Notes: generated from the sequence alone by a model not told the origin. A stretch of DNA of 64,000 nt from JAMXLO01 sp963799415 (GCA_963799415.1 CAWCXI010000032.1:48351-112350); one strand, 5' to 3'. Numbered from the stretch's first letter, positions 18,316-28,074 are shown. Translations and numbers: made by a program.

Positions 18316-20023
18316 TCAGCCTCCGGCGCGTATCGTCGCAGCAACCTTCTCGGCAATCATCATCACCGGAACGTTGATGTTCGCGCATGGGATGGTGGGC
18401 ATCAGCGATGCGTCACATACACGCAAGCCTTCAATGCCTATCACCCGCGCGTTGGCATCCGTGACCGCTGTCGGGTCTGCAGGATCGCCCATGCGGCATG
18501 AGCCGCAAGCATGCCAGTTGCCATTGATACGTTGCCGCAAATAGTCCTCCAGCAAGCATTCATCTGCGGCCAGATCCGCCGGGGATTTATTTGTCCCAGA
18601 AACATAGTTCATGATCATCCGCCTGATGTCTGAGCTATGATCCATGATGGGCCCGCCTAAGGCGGTCAGCGCGGCATTGCGACGACTGGGCCGAGTTCAA
18701 TTCGCGAATGCGGGGCGAATATCCGACAGGGAACAGATTGGTCACCGCACCTGCCTGTTGCGCCGCAGCCATCGCACGCACCATCAACAGAAACCCGTCC
18801 TTCAAACGCACCATGTCACGTGGATCCGAAAGCATACGGAAATCAATCTCGGGACGCGCAGCCTGCGAGGCGCCCAGACGCACCCGTCCGGTGGAATAGG
18901 ACTTGTTCACCCAGCACCCGACCGCTCCGATCCGCCATCCCACCGAGTGCCAACCGGTGCGTGCCAGGATCTCGATATGCATGTCGCCAGGCGGGGCCCC
19001 CTCTATCCCGGACGAGTATCGGACAGCCGCCTGGAGATGATGCCCCTTACGATCAAACAGGCGCGCTGACGGATGCAGATAACCAGCGATGCGGGCCGCT
19101 GGATGTTCCTGCAGATTCTCACCCACGTCCGGTCGGTGCACCGCAACCGGAATGCCATGTTCGGCAAGATGCACGCCTGGCCCGATGCCGCTCCTCATGA
19201 GGATCACCGGGCTCTGGAGTGCGCCCGCGGAAACAATGACCTCGCGTGCCGTGATCGATACGCGCTCATTGTTTCGTATCAGACGGCCACCGTCGACCCG
19301 TCCGTCCAAGATGATCAGTCCTTCGAACAGCGTATCGGTGAGAATGGCCAGATTTGGCCGACGACGAACCTCGGGTGAAAGATACGCCACGGCGGTACTG
19401 GCACGGCGGCCGTGCTGATCCAGGTTGACCGAGGTCGGGAATACGCCGTCCGCCCAGGGGCCGTTCTGGTCGTCCTGCTCTGCATAGCCCATGTCGGCGA
19501 AGATCTTCACGACGGTGCGTGTGAATCCACTCCAGCCGGCGCGCCGATGCCGCTGTATCGGCATCGGCCCCTCCACTCCGTGGAATGGCTCACCAAAATC
19601 GGCATCGGTTTCCAGCTTCTTGAAGTAGGGCAGCACGTCGGACCAACTCCATCCAACCGCGCCCTTCGCTGCCCATTCGTCGTAGTCGTAAGGCGACCCA
19701 CGGTTGGCGCAGATCCCATTGATCGACGACCCGCCACCCAGGATTCGCGCCTGCTCATAGAGCCATGATTGACCGGGTCGGTTCCCTCCACTGTCGCCGC
19801 GAGATGCGAGCAAGGACGGCCATAGCCAATCGGGCTCAAAATGGGTGCGTCCCGGGTAGGCCGACTCGAGCTCGGGTGGAATTTCGGTTGCCGTAAGGTC
19901 GCGTCCGGCCTCTACCAGCAGCACGCGTGTCGCAGGGTCTTCGCTTAGCCGCGAGGCGAGGACGCAACCAGCCGAGCCGCCACCGACGATGAGAAAGTCA
20001 ACTGGTTCGGAAGGTAGGCTCAT
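18316..20023 (-). CDS. GMC-family oxidoreductase (frameshifted near the C-terminus)
   Basis: FAD-dependent glucose-methanol-choline oxidoreductase. The N-terminus has DFLIVGGGSAGCVLASRLSE (FAD binding), then ARILGGGSSINGICANRG and GALQSPVILMRSGIGP, the two GMC signatures. The active-site His is in NGNWHACGSCRMGD and the terminal NINVPVMMIAEK closes the family pattern. The first part ends in the wrong frame after YSPRIRELN. Removing one base near 18694-18696 restores RPSRRNAALTALGGP and the rest of the domain, so this is a single-base insertion, real or artefactual. Start ATG at 20023. These enzymes oxidise alcohols, choline or sugars; the substrate is not evident. Confidence 0.85.
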
Positions 20024-20225
20024 CCGGTCACACCCCGTCGTTGTGCTGTAGCAGCGACGGCTCCCATTAGAACACATGGGAAAACTGTCAACCGGACTTG
20101 ACCGGGCGAATATCCCGAGACCTTTTGCAACAATGAGGTCGAAGGTGTCGGCCTTGAGCCTGTTGGCTCAGAAGGCAAAAGGGGCCGAGTTCATCGATGG
20201 TAATCCGACCGCGAAACGCCGCTCA

Positions 20226-21671
20226 TCAGTAGGCGTTCTTATCATGCAACAAGACCCGAACCGTGCGCCATATGATTCGCAAGTCGAATGCGAGGGACCA
20301 GTTGCGTATGTAATGGAGGTCAAGCTTGACCCGGTCGCGTACATCCTCCGCGGTGTGGAGTGCTCCCCGGCTGCCGTTTATCTGCGCCCACCCTGTCAGT
20401 CCCGGCTTCACTCGTTGTCGTATCCGGTATGCCGGCGCTGCCTGATCCAACGATAGGCCCTCGACCGTCGTGCCGACAGCGTGCGGCCGGGGCCCGACCA
20501 AGGACATGTCGCCACGCAGGACATTCAGCAGCTGGGGCAGTTCATCGAGGCTCCTGCGCCTCAGCCACGCTCCCACCGTGGTGATCCGGTGATCGCCCCG
20601 TCGCGTCTGTGCGGCCCCCGCCGCATCCGAAAGATGCGTAAACATCGTTCGAAACTTCAGCGCCTCGAAGGCCTGGCCGTTATAGCCTACCCGCAACTGC
20701 CGAAAGAGAATCGGGCCGGGCGAGGTCAGCTTGATAAGCACCGAGATCGCTATCATTGCGGGCGCTGCCAGCACGAGCAAGAGACCGGCGAAGAAGATAT
20801 CCTGCGCGCGCTTCAGGGGAGCCTGCCAACCGAGCAGCGACGGGTAGCTGGCCCGCATGAACGGGATGCCTCCCAATTCGACGGTAATCGTCAGCGGCAA
20901 TTCCAGATTGTCCAGGGATGGCGCATAAAGCACGTCCACCCGGGCGCTCTGCGCCAACTTAGTGACGCTCCGTGCCTCGGCGGCCTCCAACGACGGCTCG
21001 GTGAGAATAACCACGTCGACTTCGCCTTTGCGGACCATGCCAACGAGTTCGTCGTGCTGTCCCAGGACGGGTAAGCCGCAGATCGTTCTTGGCGTCCCAA
21101 CGCCGTTCGCAGGATATGTGTTTTCGCAGTCGACGACGCCAACGATCTGCGTTGATGGAGGCAGCCTCTGGTGCAGGCTCTGAACGAGCCCTGAACAGCG
21201 TTCGGCCCGGCCCACTATCACGACGCGGCGTGGGTCTGCGCAGGCGGCAAAGATCGGCCGACCTAGAAGGCGCACGCAGATCACCGCCAAATAACTGACG
21301 ACTGGGAAAACAAACACCCATACGATCAACCCGGCCGCATCCGTCCCGACAAACCTGAGCCGCTCAAGCGACTGGTGCGGCAGCATGGATCCGGCGGGTA
21401 CGATTGAGGCCAGCACCAGGAAGACCGCGGCGCCGACCGACTGCAGCCAAGCTGACGCGAGGGTCCATGGCCGCACGCCCCTATCGAACAGCGCGCCCTG
21501 TTGGCCACGTAACGCAACGTGCGCTACCATCAATGAGCAGACGCATATGCCGAGCCATGGGTGGGGAGGATGAAAGCCGGGGACAAATGCCTTGGGTATT
21601 GCAAGTGACGCAAAGAAGATCGCGATAACGGCCAGCGCTTCGGCCAGACGTGCAGACACGGCTACGGGCAT
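20226..21671 (-). CDS. Undecaprenyl-phosphate sugar phosphotransferase (exopolysaccharide biosynthesis)
   Basis: Polyisoprenyl-phosphate hexose-1-phosphate transferase, 481 aa, initiating exopolysaccharide or O-antigen repeat synthesis on the membrane lipid. It has several N-terminal membrane helices (to about residue 130), a CoA-binding-like Rossmann region (VVIVGRAERCSGLV), a further hydrophobic helix (AQDIFFAGLLLVLAAP), then the catalytic domain: FRQLRVGYNGQAFEALKFRT, SLDELPQLLNV, MSLVGPRPHAVG and PGLTGWAQINGSRG. This is the WcaJ/ExoY-type layout. No other glycan genes lie next to it, so the polysaccharide cannot be named; the partial glycosyltransferase-like gene at the left edge is far away. 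Confidence 0.9.
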   Translation of the reverse strand: MPVAVSARLAEALAVIAIFFASLAIPKAFVPGFHPPHPWLGICVCSLMVAHVALRGQQGALFDRGVRPWTLASAWLQSVGAAVFLVLASIVPAGSMLPHQSLERLRFVGTDAAGLIVWVFVFPVVSYLAVICVRLLGRPIFAACADPRRVVIVGRAERCSGLVQSLHQRLPPSTQIVGVVDCENTYPANGVGTPRTICGLPVLGQHDELVGMVRKGEVDVVILTEPSLEAAEARSVTKLAQSARVDVLYAPSLDNLELPLTITVELGGIPFMRASYPSLLGWQAPLKRAQDIFFAGLLLVLAAPAMIAISVLIKLTSPGPILFRQLRVGYNGQAFEALKFRTMFTHLSDAAGAAQTRRGDHRITTVGAWLRRRSLDELPQLLNVLRGDMSLVGPRPHAVGTTVEGLSLDQAAPAYRIRQRVKPGLTGWAQINGSRGALHTAEDVRDRVKLDLHYIRNWSLAFDLRIIWRTVRVLLHDKNAY

Positions 21672-21880
21672 TAATGTTGGCCTTCTTTCTCCTGAGTCTC
21701 CACGTCACTGACGGGCTATTTTGACATCGTCCTAGGTCGGTGCTAGTGGATTATTGTGCCTCGTCTGACGCGCTGCCGAACCTATCCCATTTTTCGCTGC
21801 CAAAAGTCGAGCCTGCACGTACGTGCAACAGCGCAACATCTCGTGATCAGCACGACAGCCAATGCACGCCTACAAGGGAA

Positions 21881-21908
21881 TTGGTTGTGGAATGCTAATT
21901 GGTATAAT
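21881..21908 (+). promoter_or_regulatory. Sigma-70-like promoter with no downstream coding gene
   Basis: TTGGTT at 21881-21886 and TATAAT at 21903-21908 are separated by 16 bases. The -10 is a perfect match. On the plus strand the next gene in this orientation is 4 kb away, so if active it would make a short noncoding or antisense transcript, possibly ending at the hairpin at 22005-22027. Confidence 0.35.
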
Positions 21909-22004
21909 TGGCTGGCTGGCGATCTTGGACCTCGCTGCACTCCTCATTAAGATCGGCAATTAACAATAAGTTGAAGCGATGGTCAGGGAACCAACGTGGC
22001 GTGC

Positions 22005-22027
22005 ATCCGGGTGCGTAACGCCCGGAT
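22005..22027. terminator. Hairpin between sugar ABC operon end and orphan promoter
   Basis: Perfect 7-base arms ATCCGGG/CCCGGAT with a nine-base loop. It lies 24 bases beyond the permease stop on the minus strand and about 100 bases after the orphan promoter on the plus strand, so it could serve either transcript. No U-tract on either side. Confidence 0.4.
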
Positions 22028-22050
22028 AGGTTGAACTTCCCGCGCTGCCA

Positions 22051-23001
22051 TTAGCCGCTCGTGCGTCCACCGCTCAACAGCCGCTCCGCCAAGACTGCGG
22101 CGACGATGATGGCGCCGATCGCGGTGCCCTGCCAGTACGGCGACACGTTCAGCAGGTTAAGCCCGTTGCGGATGAACACCATGATAAATCCGCCCAGCAG
22201 CGTGCCGATGATCGAGCCACGGCCGCCGAACAGACTCGCACCGCCGATCACCACGGCAGCGATCGCGTCCAGTTCCAGCCCTGAGCCGCCGATCGGGTCA
22301 ATGGACAGGATGCGCGATGCCAGGAAGATGGCTGCGACGCCGCTCATCACGCCTGAGACGACGTACGCGAGCACGCTCCACAGCGCGATCGAAAGTCCGG
22401 CGACCCGCGCTGCCTCGACGTTCGACCCGATCGCATACAGCGTGCGGCCGCCTTTGGCGTAGGTCAGGAACAGCCAGCACAGCGCATATGCCGCCAGCAG
22501 GCAGGCAAAATCCACCGGCAGACCAGCGACCGTGCCGGTGGAGATGTCGGAAAGTCCCGGCGGCAGATCGCTGATCGAATTCGCGCCGCTCAGCACATAG
22601 GCCATGCTGCGTCCGATCGCCATCATGCCCAGTGTCACGACAAAGGCGGCGACACCGCCATAGGTGATGATCACGCCGTTGATCAAGCCCGCAAGCGCGC
22701 CCGCGCCGAGACACGCGGCGATGCCACCGAACAGCCCCACGGCGTGGCAGGCAAGCCCCAGTACAATGCCAGTCACGCCCGCAAGCGCGCCCACCGAAAG
22801 ATCGATCCCGCCGATCAGGATCACCAGCGTCTGGCCCAGGGCGACCATCCCGGTCACCACGGACTGGTCCATCACGTTGTAAAGGTTGCTGGCGGTGAAG
22901 AAGTAGGGTGAGCTCAGCGACAGCGCGACCATCACCACGATCACCACCAGCAGCATGCGGAGCTCGATCTGGGTGGCGAGCACGTGCAGCACGCGCTTCA
23001 T
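22051..23001 (-). CDS. Ribose-type sugar ABC transporter permease
   Basis: Inner-membrane permease of the RbsC/branched sugar family, 316 aa, with about eight to ten hydrophobic helices. The conserved GQTLVILIGGIDLSVGALAG and GGRGSIIGTLLGGFIM segments are diagnostic. It would form a homodimeric channel with the ATPase encoded just upstream. Start ATG overlaps the ATPase stop as ATGA. Last gene of the sugar-uptake operon. Confidence 0.92.
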   Translation of the reverse strand: MKRVLHVLATQIELRMLLVVIVVMVALSLSSPYFFTASNLYNVMDQSVVTGMVALGQTLVILIGGIDLSVGALAGVTGIVLGLACHAVGLFGGIAACLGAGALAGLINGVIITYGGVAAFVVTLGMMAIGRSMAYVLSGANSISDLPPGLSDISTGTVAGLPVDFACLLAAYALCWLFLTYAKGGRTLYAIGSNVEAARVAGLSIALWSVLAYVVSGVMSGVAAIFLASRILSIDPIGGSGLELDAIAAVVIGGASLFGGRGSIIGTLLGGFIMVFIRNGLNLLNVSPYWQGTAIGAIIVAAVLAERLLSGGRTSG

Positions 23002-24872
23002 GCCATTTCGCTTTGGACGCCGAGTTCGCTCATCACGCGCTGCCGTACCGCCACCTCATCAAAACCGAACGGCACCTCGGCGAACGTCATGCCGACCAGC
23101 CCGAGCCGATGGTTGCGCCGGCCATGCACCGGCACCAGCAGCGAGTGCAGCCGTCCGTCAACCTCTGCGACCAGCCCTTCCGCCGTCGCGGACAGCGCAC
23201 GAGGAATGCACGTTTCTTCGATCTCCGGAAAACCGCCACCGACAAACCCCGGGTCAGCGGCCTGCGCGCCATTCACTCGATCGAAACAGAACAGACGCGA
23301 CCCGTCGATGTCGATCCAGTAGGCCGTTCCCCCATGCGTCGCTGCCAGCGCCTCAAGCACGGTGTGAGTGCGCTCTGCTGAGCTTCGAGGGGCAGCGAAC
23401 ATCGCCAGCCGTTCGATGTCGACCAGTCGGCTCGGAATATCGGTGACGCTCACGCCATCGCTCAGCACCACGATGCGATCGGCAATGCCGATCACCTCCT
23501 CGAAATCGGACGACACGACAACGCACGCGACGCCATCCGCGGCCGCGCGGCGCAGCAGCGCATAGATGCTGCTCCGCGTGCCGATATCCACGCCGCGCGT
23601 CGGCTCGTCCAGCAGCAACAGCCGCGGTTCCAGCAACAGCCAGCGTGCCAGAATCACCTTCTGCTGCATCCCGCCGCTGAAGTTCAGCATGCTGGCATCC
23701 AGCAGTCGTTGCTGCGGCAACTCCAGGAGATCGAGCAAGCGCCGCACCGACGCGTCGCGCGCGCCGTAACCCAGCCCCGGTCCGACGTGTTCGCCCAGAT
23801 GCGCGAGCATCAGGTTCTCGCGCACCGTGAAGTCGGGCACGATCCCTTGTCCACGCCGATCCTCCGGCACGAAACCAATTCCGGCGCGGATCGCCTCGCG
23901 CGGGCTATGCGCGCGGAACGGTCGGCCATTCAGTTCAATCGTGCCGGCACTCGGTCGTCGCAGGCCAAAGATCGTCTCCAGCGTCTCCGACCGCCCGGCA
24001 CCGACAAGACCTGCGAGTCCCACGATCTCGCCGCGCCGCACATCGAACGACACGTCACGCACCCGCGACGGAGACGCCAAACCGCGCACGCGCAGCACAA
24101 TGTCCTCGGATTCGGCGGTGCTCGCTGCGCTCTGCCGTGCGTAGATGTCGGAAACCTCGCGCCCGACCATGAGCCGAACCAACTCCGGCTGCGTCAGCGA
24201 TGGCGTGGGCACGCCGCCAGCCACCACATGCCCTTCGCGCAGCACGGTCACCCGATCGGTAATCGAGAAGATCTCCTCCAGCCGGTGCGAGACGAAGACC
24301 ACGCCGCGGCCGCGCGCCGCCAGGCCTCGGATGATGTCGAACAGACGCTCGCTCTCATGCGGCGAGAGCGCGGCAGTCGGCTCGTCGAAGATCAGAATGC
24401 GGCTGTCGAGTGCCAGCGCTTTGGCAATCTCAACCAACTGCCGCTGCGCGATGGAGAGATCGCGCACCAGCGTATCGGGCGTAAGCCCGATGCCCTCGCC
24501 GAACTCCGCCAGCAGCGCGTGGGCCTGTGCGCGCATCCGACCCCACCGCAGTGGCCCGCGCATGCCGATGCGCGGCAGAATGATGTTCTCCAGGACCGAA
24601 AGATCCGGCGCGAGCGAGGTCTCCTGCATCACCATCGCGACGCCGTTGCGGATCGCATCGCGCGCGCCAGCGAAATGCACGAGGTGCGCGTCGATCCGGA
24701 TCTCGCCACGGTCCGGCTGGAGGTGACCCGAGATGATGCGCGACAGCGTCGATTTGCCGGCGCCATTGGCTCCGACCAGCGCGTGGACCTCGCCTGCCTG
24801 CAGCGAGAAGCTTGCGCCCGCCAGCGCGGCCGTGGCGCCGAAGCGCTTCCAGATGTCAGCGAGCGCGAGCAG
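22998..24872 (-). CDS. Sugar ABC transporter ATPase with C-terminal GAF-like extension
   Basis: Double ATPase of the RbsA/MglA type. The first domain has Walker A GANGAGKS, signature LSIAQRQLVEIAKAL and Walker B ILIFDEPTAAL. The second has a degenerate Walker A (GLVGAGRSE), NFSGGMQQKVILARW and LLLLDEPTRGVD. The last ~130 residues (HTVLEALAATHGGTAYWIDI onward) are not usual for the family and resemble a GAF-type ligand domain. The frame runs back without a break to the stop of the binding-protein gene, yet the first ATG/GTG/TTG lies after Walker A. I therefore place the start provisionally at a CTG (24872); a one-base error in the overlap is the alternative. Confidence 0.8.
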   Translation of the reverse strand: MLALADIWKRFGATAALAGASFSLQAGEVHALVGANGAGKSTLSRIISGHLQPDRGEIRIDAHLVHFAGARDAIRNGVAMVMQETSLAPDLSVLENIILPRIGMRGPLRWGRMRAQAHALLAEFGEGIGLTPDTLVRDLSIAQRQLVEIAKALALDSRILIFDEPTAALSPHESERLFDIIRGLAARGRGVVFVSHRLEEIFSITDRVTVLREGHVVAGGVPTPSLTQPELVRLMVGREVSDIYARQSAASTAESEDIVLRVRGLASPSRVRDVSFDVRRGEIVGLAGLVGAGRSETLETIFGLRRPSAGTIELNGRPFRAHSPREAIRAGIGFVPEDRRGQGIVPDFTVRENLMLAHLGEHVGPGLGYGARDASVRRLLDLLELPQQRLLDASMLNFSGGMQQKVILARWLLLEPRLLLLDEPTRGVDIGTRSSIYALLRRAAADGVACVVVSSDFEEVIGIADRIVVLSDGVSVTDIPSRLVDIERLAMFAAPRSSAERTHTVLEALAATHGGTAYWIDIDGSRLFCFDRVNGAQAADPGFVGGGFPEIEETCIPRALSATAEGLVAEVDGRLHSLLVPVHGRRNHRLGLVGMTFAEVPFGFDEVAVRQRVMSELGVQSEMA

Positions 24873-24875
24873 AGT

Positions 24876-25850
24876 CTATTCGCCGAAGACCGTCTTGCGG
24901 ATGGTGGGCTCAACCTGCGCGATGTTCTCCTGCGTCACCACCTGGATCGGCACCAGGATCTCCTTCTCGGTCTTCTTGCCGGCCAAATGGTCCAGGATCG
25001 CCTGCGCAGAACGCTGTCCCATGAGATAGGGCTGCTGCATCCCCGATCCGACGATAGTGCCCTTCTTGATCAGATCGACGAATTCCGGAATGCCGTCGAA
25101 CGCCGCGACCAGCACCTGGCCCTCCTTCCGCGCGGCGCTGAGCGCACGCAATGCACCGAGCGTCGGCTGATCGGTCTCGATGAACAGTCCGCCGAGATCA
25201 GGATGCGCAGTCAGCATATCCTGCACGAAGTGCAGCGTCTCGTCTGCCGTGTAGGTCTGCATCTGCGACAGTGCGGCCTGTTTGATCCCGGCCTCCTCCA
25301 TCGCCTTCATGAAGCCGTTTGTCCGTGCCTTGCCGTTGTTGCGCGCGAGGCTGATCGTCACCAGCCCGACCGTGCCCTTGGTCCCGCCCTTCGCCGTCAT
25401 CTTCTGCGCCAGCACCTTCCCGATGCCGTACGCGCCCTGATAGTTGTCGGAGATGATGAACGAGACATAGTCGCCGCCGGTCGTGCCGATATCGGCGATC
25501 ACAGCCGGGATGCCGGCACGCTTGGCGAGGTTGAGCACAGCAGGGCAGGTGGAACTGTCGGTAGGTGAGATCAGAATGCCATCGACCTTGCGCGCGATCG
25601 CGTCCTGCGCGTTTTGCAATTGCGTCTGCGCATTGTTGTGGCTGTCATAGGCGGTCGATCCGCCGCCGGCTGCCTTCGCCTGATCGTCGATTCCCTTGGC
25701 CAGGATGCGCCAGAACGGCAGATCGAGCCCTGGCGTCAGGTAGGCGAGCTGTTTGGCCGCCGCGCGTGCCGGCGACGGGCCTGTGGCGAACGCAGCGACG
25801 GATACTCCGGCCGTCGCGACCAGGCCGCGGCGCGTGATGGTCCGGTTCAT
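24876..25850 (-). CDS. Periplasmic sugar-binding protein of ABC transporter
   Basis: Type 1 periplasmic binding protein (RbsB-like), 324 aa. The N-terminus MNRTITRRGLVATAGVSVAAF has an RR motif and a hydrophobic stretch ending in SPARAAA, a probable Tat or Sec signal peptide. The mature part reads LAYLTPGLDLPFWRILAKGI, VDGILISPTDS and VLVAAFDGIPEFVDLI, typical of the ribose/xylose clade. Ligand inferred to be a sugar or sugar-like compound. First gene of the importer operon; it diverges from the SMP-30/gluconolactonase gene across 138 bases, which probably holds a shared regulatory region. Confidence 0.9.
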   Translation of the reverse strand: MNRTITRRGLVATAGVSVAAFATGPSPARAAAKQLAYLTPGLDLPFWRILAKGIDDQAKAAGGGSTAYDSHNNAQTQLQNAQDAIARKVDGILISPTDSSTCPAVLNLAKRAGIPAVIADIGTTGGDYVSFIISDNYQGAYGIGKVLAQKMTAKGGTKGTVGLVTISLARNNGKARTNGFMKAMEEAGIKQAALSQMQTYTADETLHFVQDMLTAHPDLGGLFIETDQPTLGALRALSAARKEGQVLVAAFDGIPEFVDLIKKGTIVGSGMQQPYLMGQRSAQAILDHLAGKKTEKEILVPIQVVTQENIAQVEPTIRKTVFGE

Positions 25851-25988
25851 GAACGTCCCTCTTGAGTAATTCTGTTCGCACGACCAAGGCTTCAGCCAAG
25901 CATCCACCGAGCCTACCCGTAGCGTCAACCGCCGACGCCACCTAATCTCGCATGCAATCTCGGCACCCGAGCAGGAGAAACCATTCCG

Positions 25989-26958
25989 ATGCCAATCGAC
26001 CCGGTACACCTGCCGCTCGGCCATCTCCCCGACACCCGCTACCCGGATCCGCGTGTCGAGCAACTGGACAAGCGCTTCAGACGCCAGGGCAACGCGGCGA
26101 TCGAGCGGATCGCGCACGGCTTCCGCTGGGCGGAGGGCCCCGTCTATGTCCGTGACGGCGGGTACCTGCTCTGGAGCGACATCCCGAACAATCGAATAAT
26201 GCGCTGGCTGGAAGACGACGGCCGTGTCAGCGTATTCCGCGCCAATTCCAATTACTCGAATGGCAACACGCGCGACCGTGAAGGTCGACTGGTGACCTGC
26301 GAGCACGATACCCGCCGACTGACGCGCACCGAACACGACGGGCGCATAACCGTGCTGATCGACCGCTACGATGGCAAGAGACTGAACGCACCGAACGATG
26401 TCATCGTGGATTCCAGAGGCGCCATCTGGTTCACCGATCCCGGCTACGGCATCGACGGCGAGTACGAAGGCCACAAGGACGAGGCCGAACTACCAGGCCA
26501 CGTCTATCGCCTGGATCCGGCAAAGGGGACCGCAACTGTTGTCCTTGATGATTTCGTTCGCCCGAACGGCCTTGCGTTATCGCCGGACGAGAAGCCTGCT
26601 CTACGTGGTGGACAGTGGCGTCACACACGGTGGTCCTGCCCACATACGTGTCTTTGCCGTGGAGAACGGCAAGTGCCGCGGCGGCCGGGTCTTTGCCGAA
26701 GATTTCGCGCCCGGCTTCACCGACGGCCTGCGCGTCGATGTCGAGGGGAATGTGTGGTGCAGCATGGGCTGGGCCGACCCAGGTGAAGATGGCGTGCGTT
26801 GCTACGCGCCGGATGGCGACCTCATCGGCAAGATCCACCTGCCAGAGACCTGTGCGAACCTCTGCTTCGGCGGCAAGAAGCGCAACCGTCTGTTCATGTG
26901 CGCGAGCACGTCGATCTACTCCCTGTATGTTGACGTGCAAGGCGCGCAGCTACCCTAG
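25989..26958 (+). CDS. SMP-30/gluconolactonase family protein (frameshifted)
   Basis: Calcium-dependent beta-propeller lactonase family, expected to open sugar lactones. Evidence: GFRWAEGPVYVRDGGYLLWSDI with the metal-binding Glu, SNGNTRDREGRLVTCEH, LNAPNDVIVDSRGAIWFTDP with the catalytic-site Asn/Asp, and RPNGLALSPDEK. After SPDEK the frame is lost; dropping one base at about 26595 restores LLYVVDSG and continues to the stop at 26958. Start ATG at 25989 has CAGGAGAAA upstream. Divergent from a sugar importer, so uptake and lactone opening may form one catabolic route (inference). Its end overlaps the transposase remnant. Confidence 0.85.
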
Positions 26959-27653
26959 CCCGAAGTTTGCGTTGTCGCGATGTTTCGAGAACTCTGTGAT
27001 ATCGCGACGAACTGCGGCCAAGACGTCGCTGAATGTGGGCAACGGCTTTGGATACCAGCCGTGCGCGCTGTCGGTGGGTGAGCGGCATAGAGATCGTTGG
27101 CCCACAACGCGATCAGATAGAACAAGCCGAGAAGAACCCGTGTGGTGCGTGCGATCGCAGGGTCAGACCATTGCCGTTGGGTCTGGACGCCAAGGTGACG
27201 CCGGACTTTGGCGAGAGTGAACTCGATAGACCAACGACGGACAAACCAGCGAAGGATGTCGAGCGGATCGGCATCAAGATCGGTGCACAGGAAGACCCGC
27301 GGTTTGAACTCATCGGCAACGTCGCGAACCAGCGCCGGCGGGTCGAACAGCCGGGCATCGAGACGCAGGCGGCTGATCATGCAGATGCGATGCCGAACGG
27401 CATTGAGCAGTTCGATGGCAGCGAAACCGCTATCGGTCACCGAGACGGTCTACCGCTCGGGAAGCCAGTGTGCCACCTGCAGCATGACCTGCCGGCGCCT
27501 CCCAGTGGGTTACGCACCCCAACGACCTGATATGGTTCCCACGATCAGCACCAGAACATGCGCCCACGTCGGTGCGTAAAAACTCTCGCTGAATGGCTGC
27601 ATCCACAGGGCCAGCCTTGCCGGCACAAGCCGGCTTGAACTCCCGTCCTGCAT
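26955..27653 (-). pseudogene. Decayed DDE transposase, internally deleted
   Basis: Conceptual translation from 27653 gives an N-terminus with SSRLVPARLALWMQPFSESF and WAHVLVLIVGT, then a stop. After a gap in homology come VMLQVAHWLPER, a TAG in place of a Trp codon at 27452-27450, TDSGFAAIELLNAVRHRICM, and after a second missing segment VFLCTDLDADPLDILRWFVR and TQRQWSDPAIARTTRVLLGL. These pieces match, in order, a DDE transposase family common in alphaproteobacteria whose members are roughly 400-450 aa. About half the gene is missing in two internal deletions. I could not identify terminal inverted repeats. Non-functional. Confidence 0.8.
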
Positions 27654-28074
27654 CACTCCCAAAATTGCGATGTTCGGAAAAGACTCGCCCGTAGGAGATC
27701 AGCCGCGAATCCGCTATTCGATCTCATTGGATTCGACGCTCGCCAGTCGAGAAAGGCCAAAGTCCAGCTGAGATTGCCGGCTGCGTTGCGGCTGCCATCC
27801 CGTAGTGCCGATCGGATTTCTGTGATCGCCGCACAGGTGCATCCAGCGTTGGAACTTGCAATTTGGGCTGAGCCCACCAGGCTCAATCCATGCCGCGACC
27901 TTTTTTTATGAAATGTGACAACCTTCACACCTGTTCGGGCGCGGCTTCATGCACGGTATCGGCAGCTCACCGGAAATGAGCAGCACACTGACCCATTGAG
28001 GAGACGTCGCATATGCAACCGCCTTCATTGGCCACAGTCGCAACGCAGTTCTATAGGGATGCAGGCGCAGGCTG
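27654..28074. other. Intergenic region upstream of the multicopper-oxidase locus
   Basis: 421 bases between the transposase remnant and the 648-aa gene. The left part may be further insertion-sequence debris. A GAGCC/GGCTC mini-hairpin with a T7 run some 16 bases later lies around 27877-27908, too far apart for a classical terminator. No protein-coding frame is convincing. The promoter for the downstream locus is probably here but I cannot place it. Confidence 0.35.

Larger units (their letters stand above)
21672..22050. other. AT-richer intergenic region
   Basis: The 379 bases between the sugar transferase start and the end of the sugar ABC permease have lower GC than their surroundings and no convincing protein-coding frame. 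They hold a plus-strand promoter-like pair and a hairpin, listed separately. The upstream part should also contain the sugar-transferase promoter on the minus strand, which I could not pin down. Confidence 0.4.

Noticed and set aside
17993..18544. 183-residue plus-strand frame after aldolase
   Set aside because: Its second half is antisense to the GMC oxidoreductase C-terminus, and no family pattern was seen in the first half.
23709..25568. 619-residue open frame on the plus strand
   Set aside because: Antisense to the sugar ABC ATPase and binding protein; composition is that of a shadow frame with no domain.
27877..27908. GAGCC/GGCTC hairpin with a T7 run as rho-independent terminator
   Set aside because: The T-run is about 16 bases from the stem, too far for a standard terminator.
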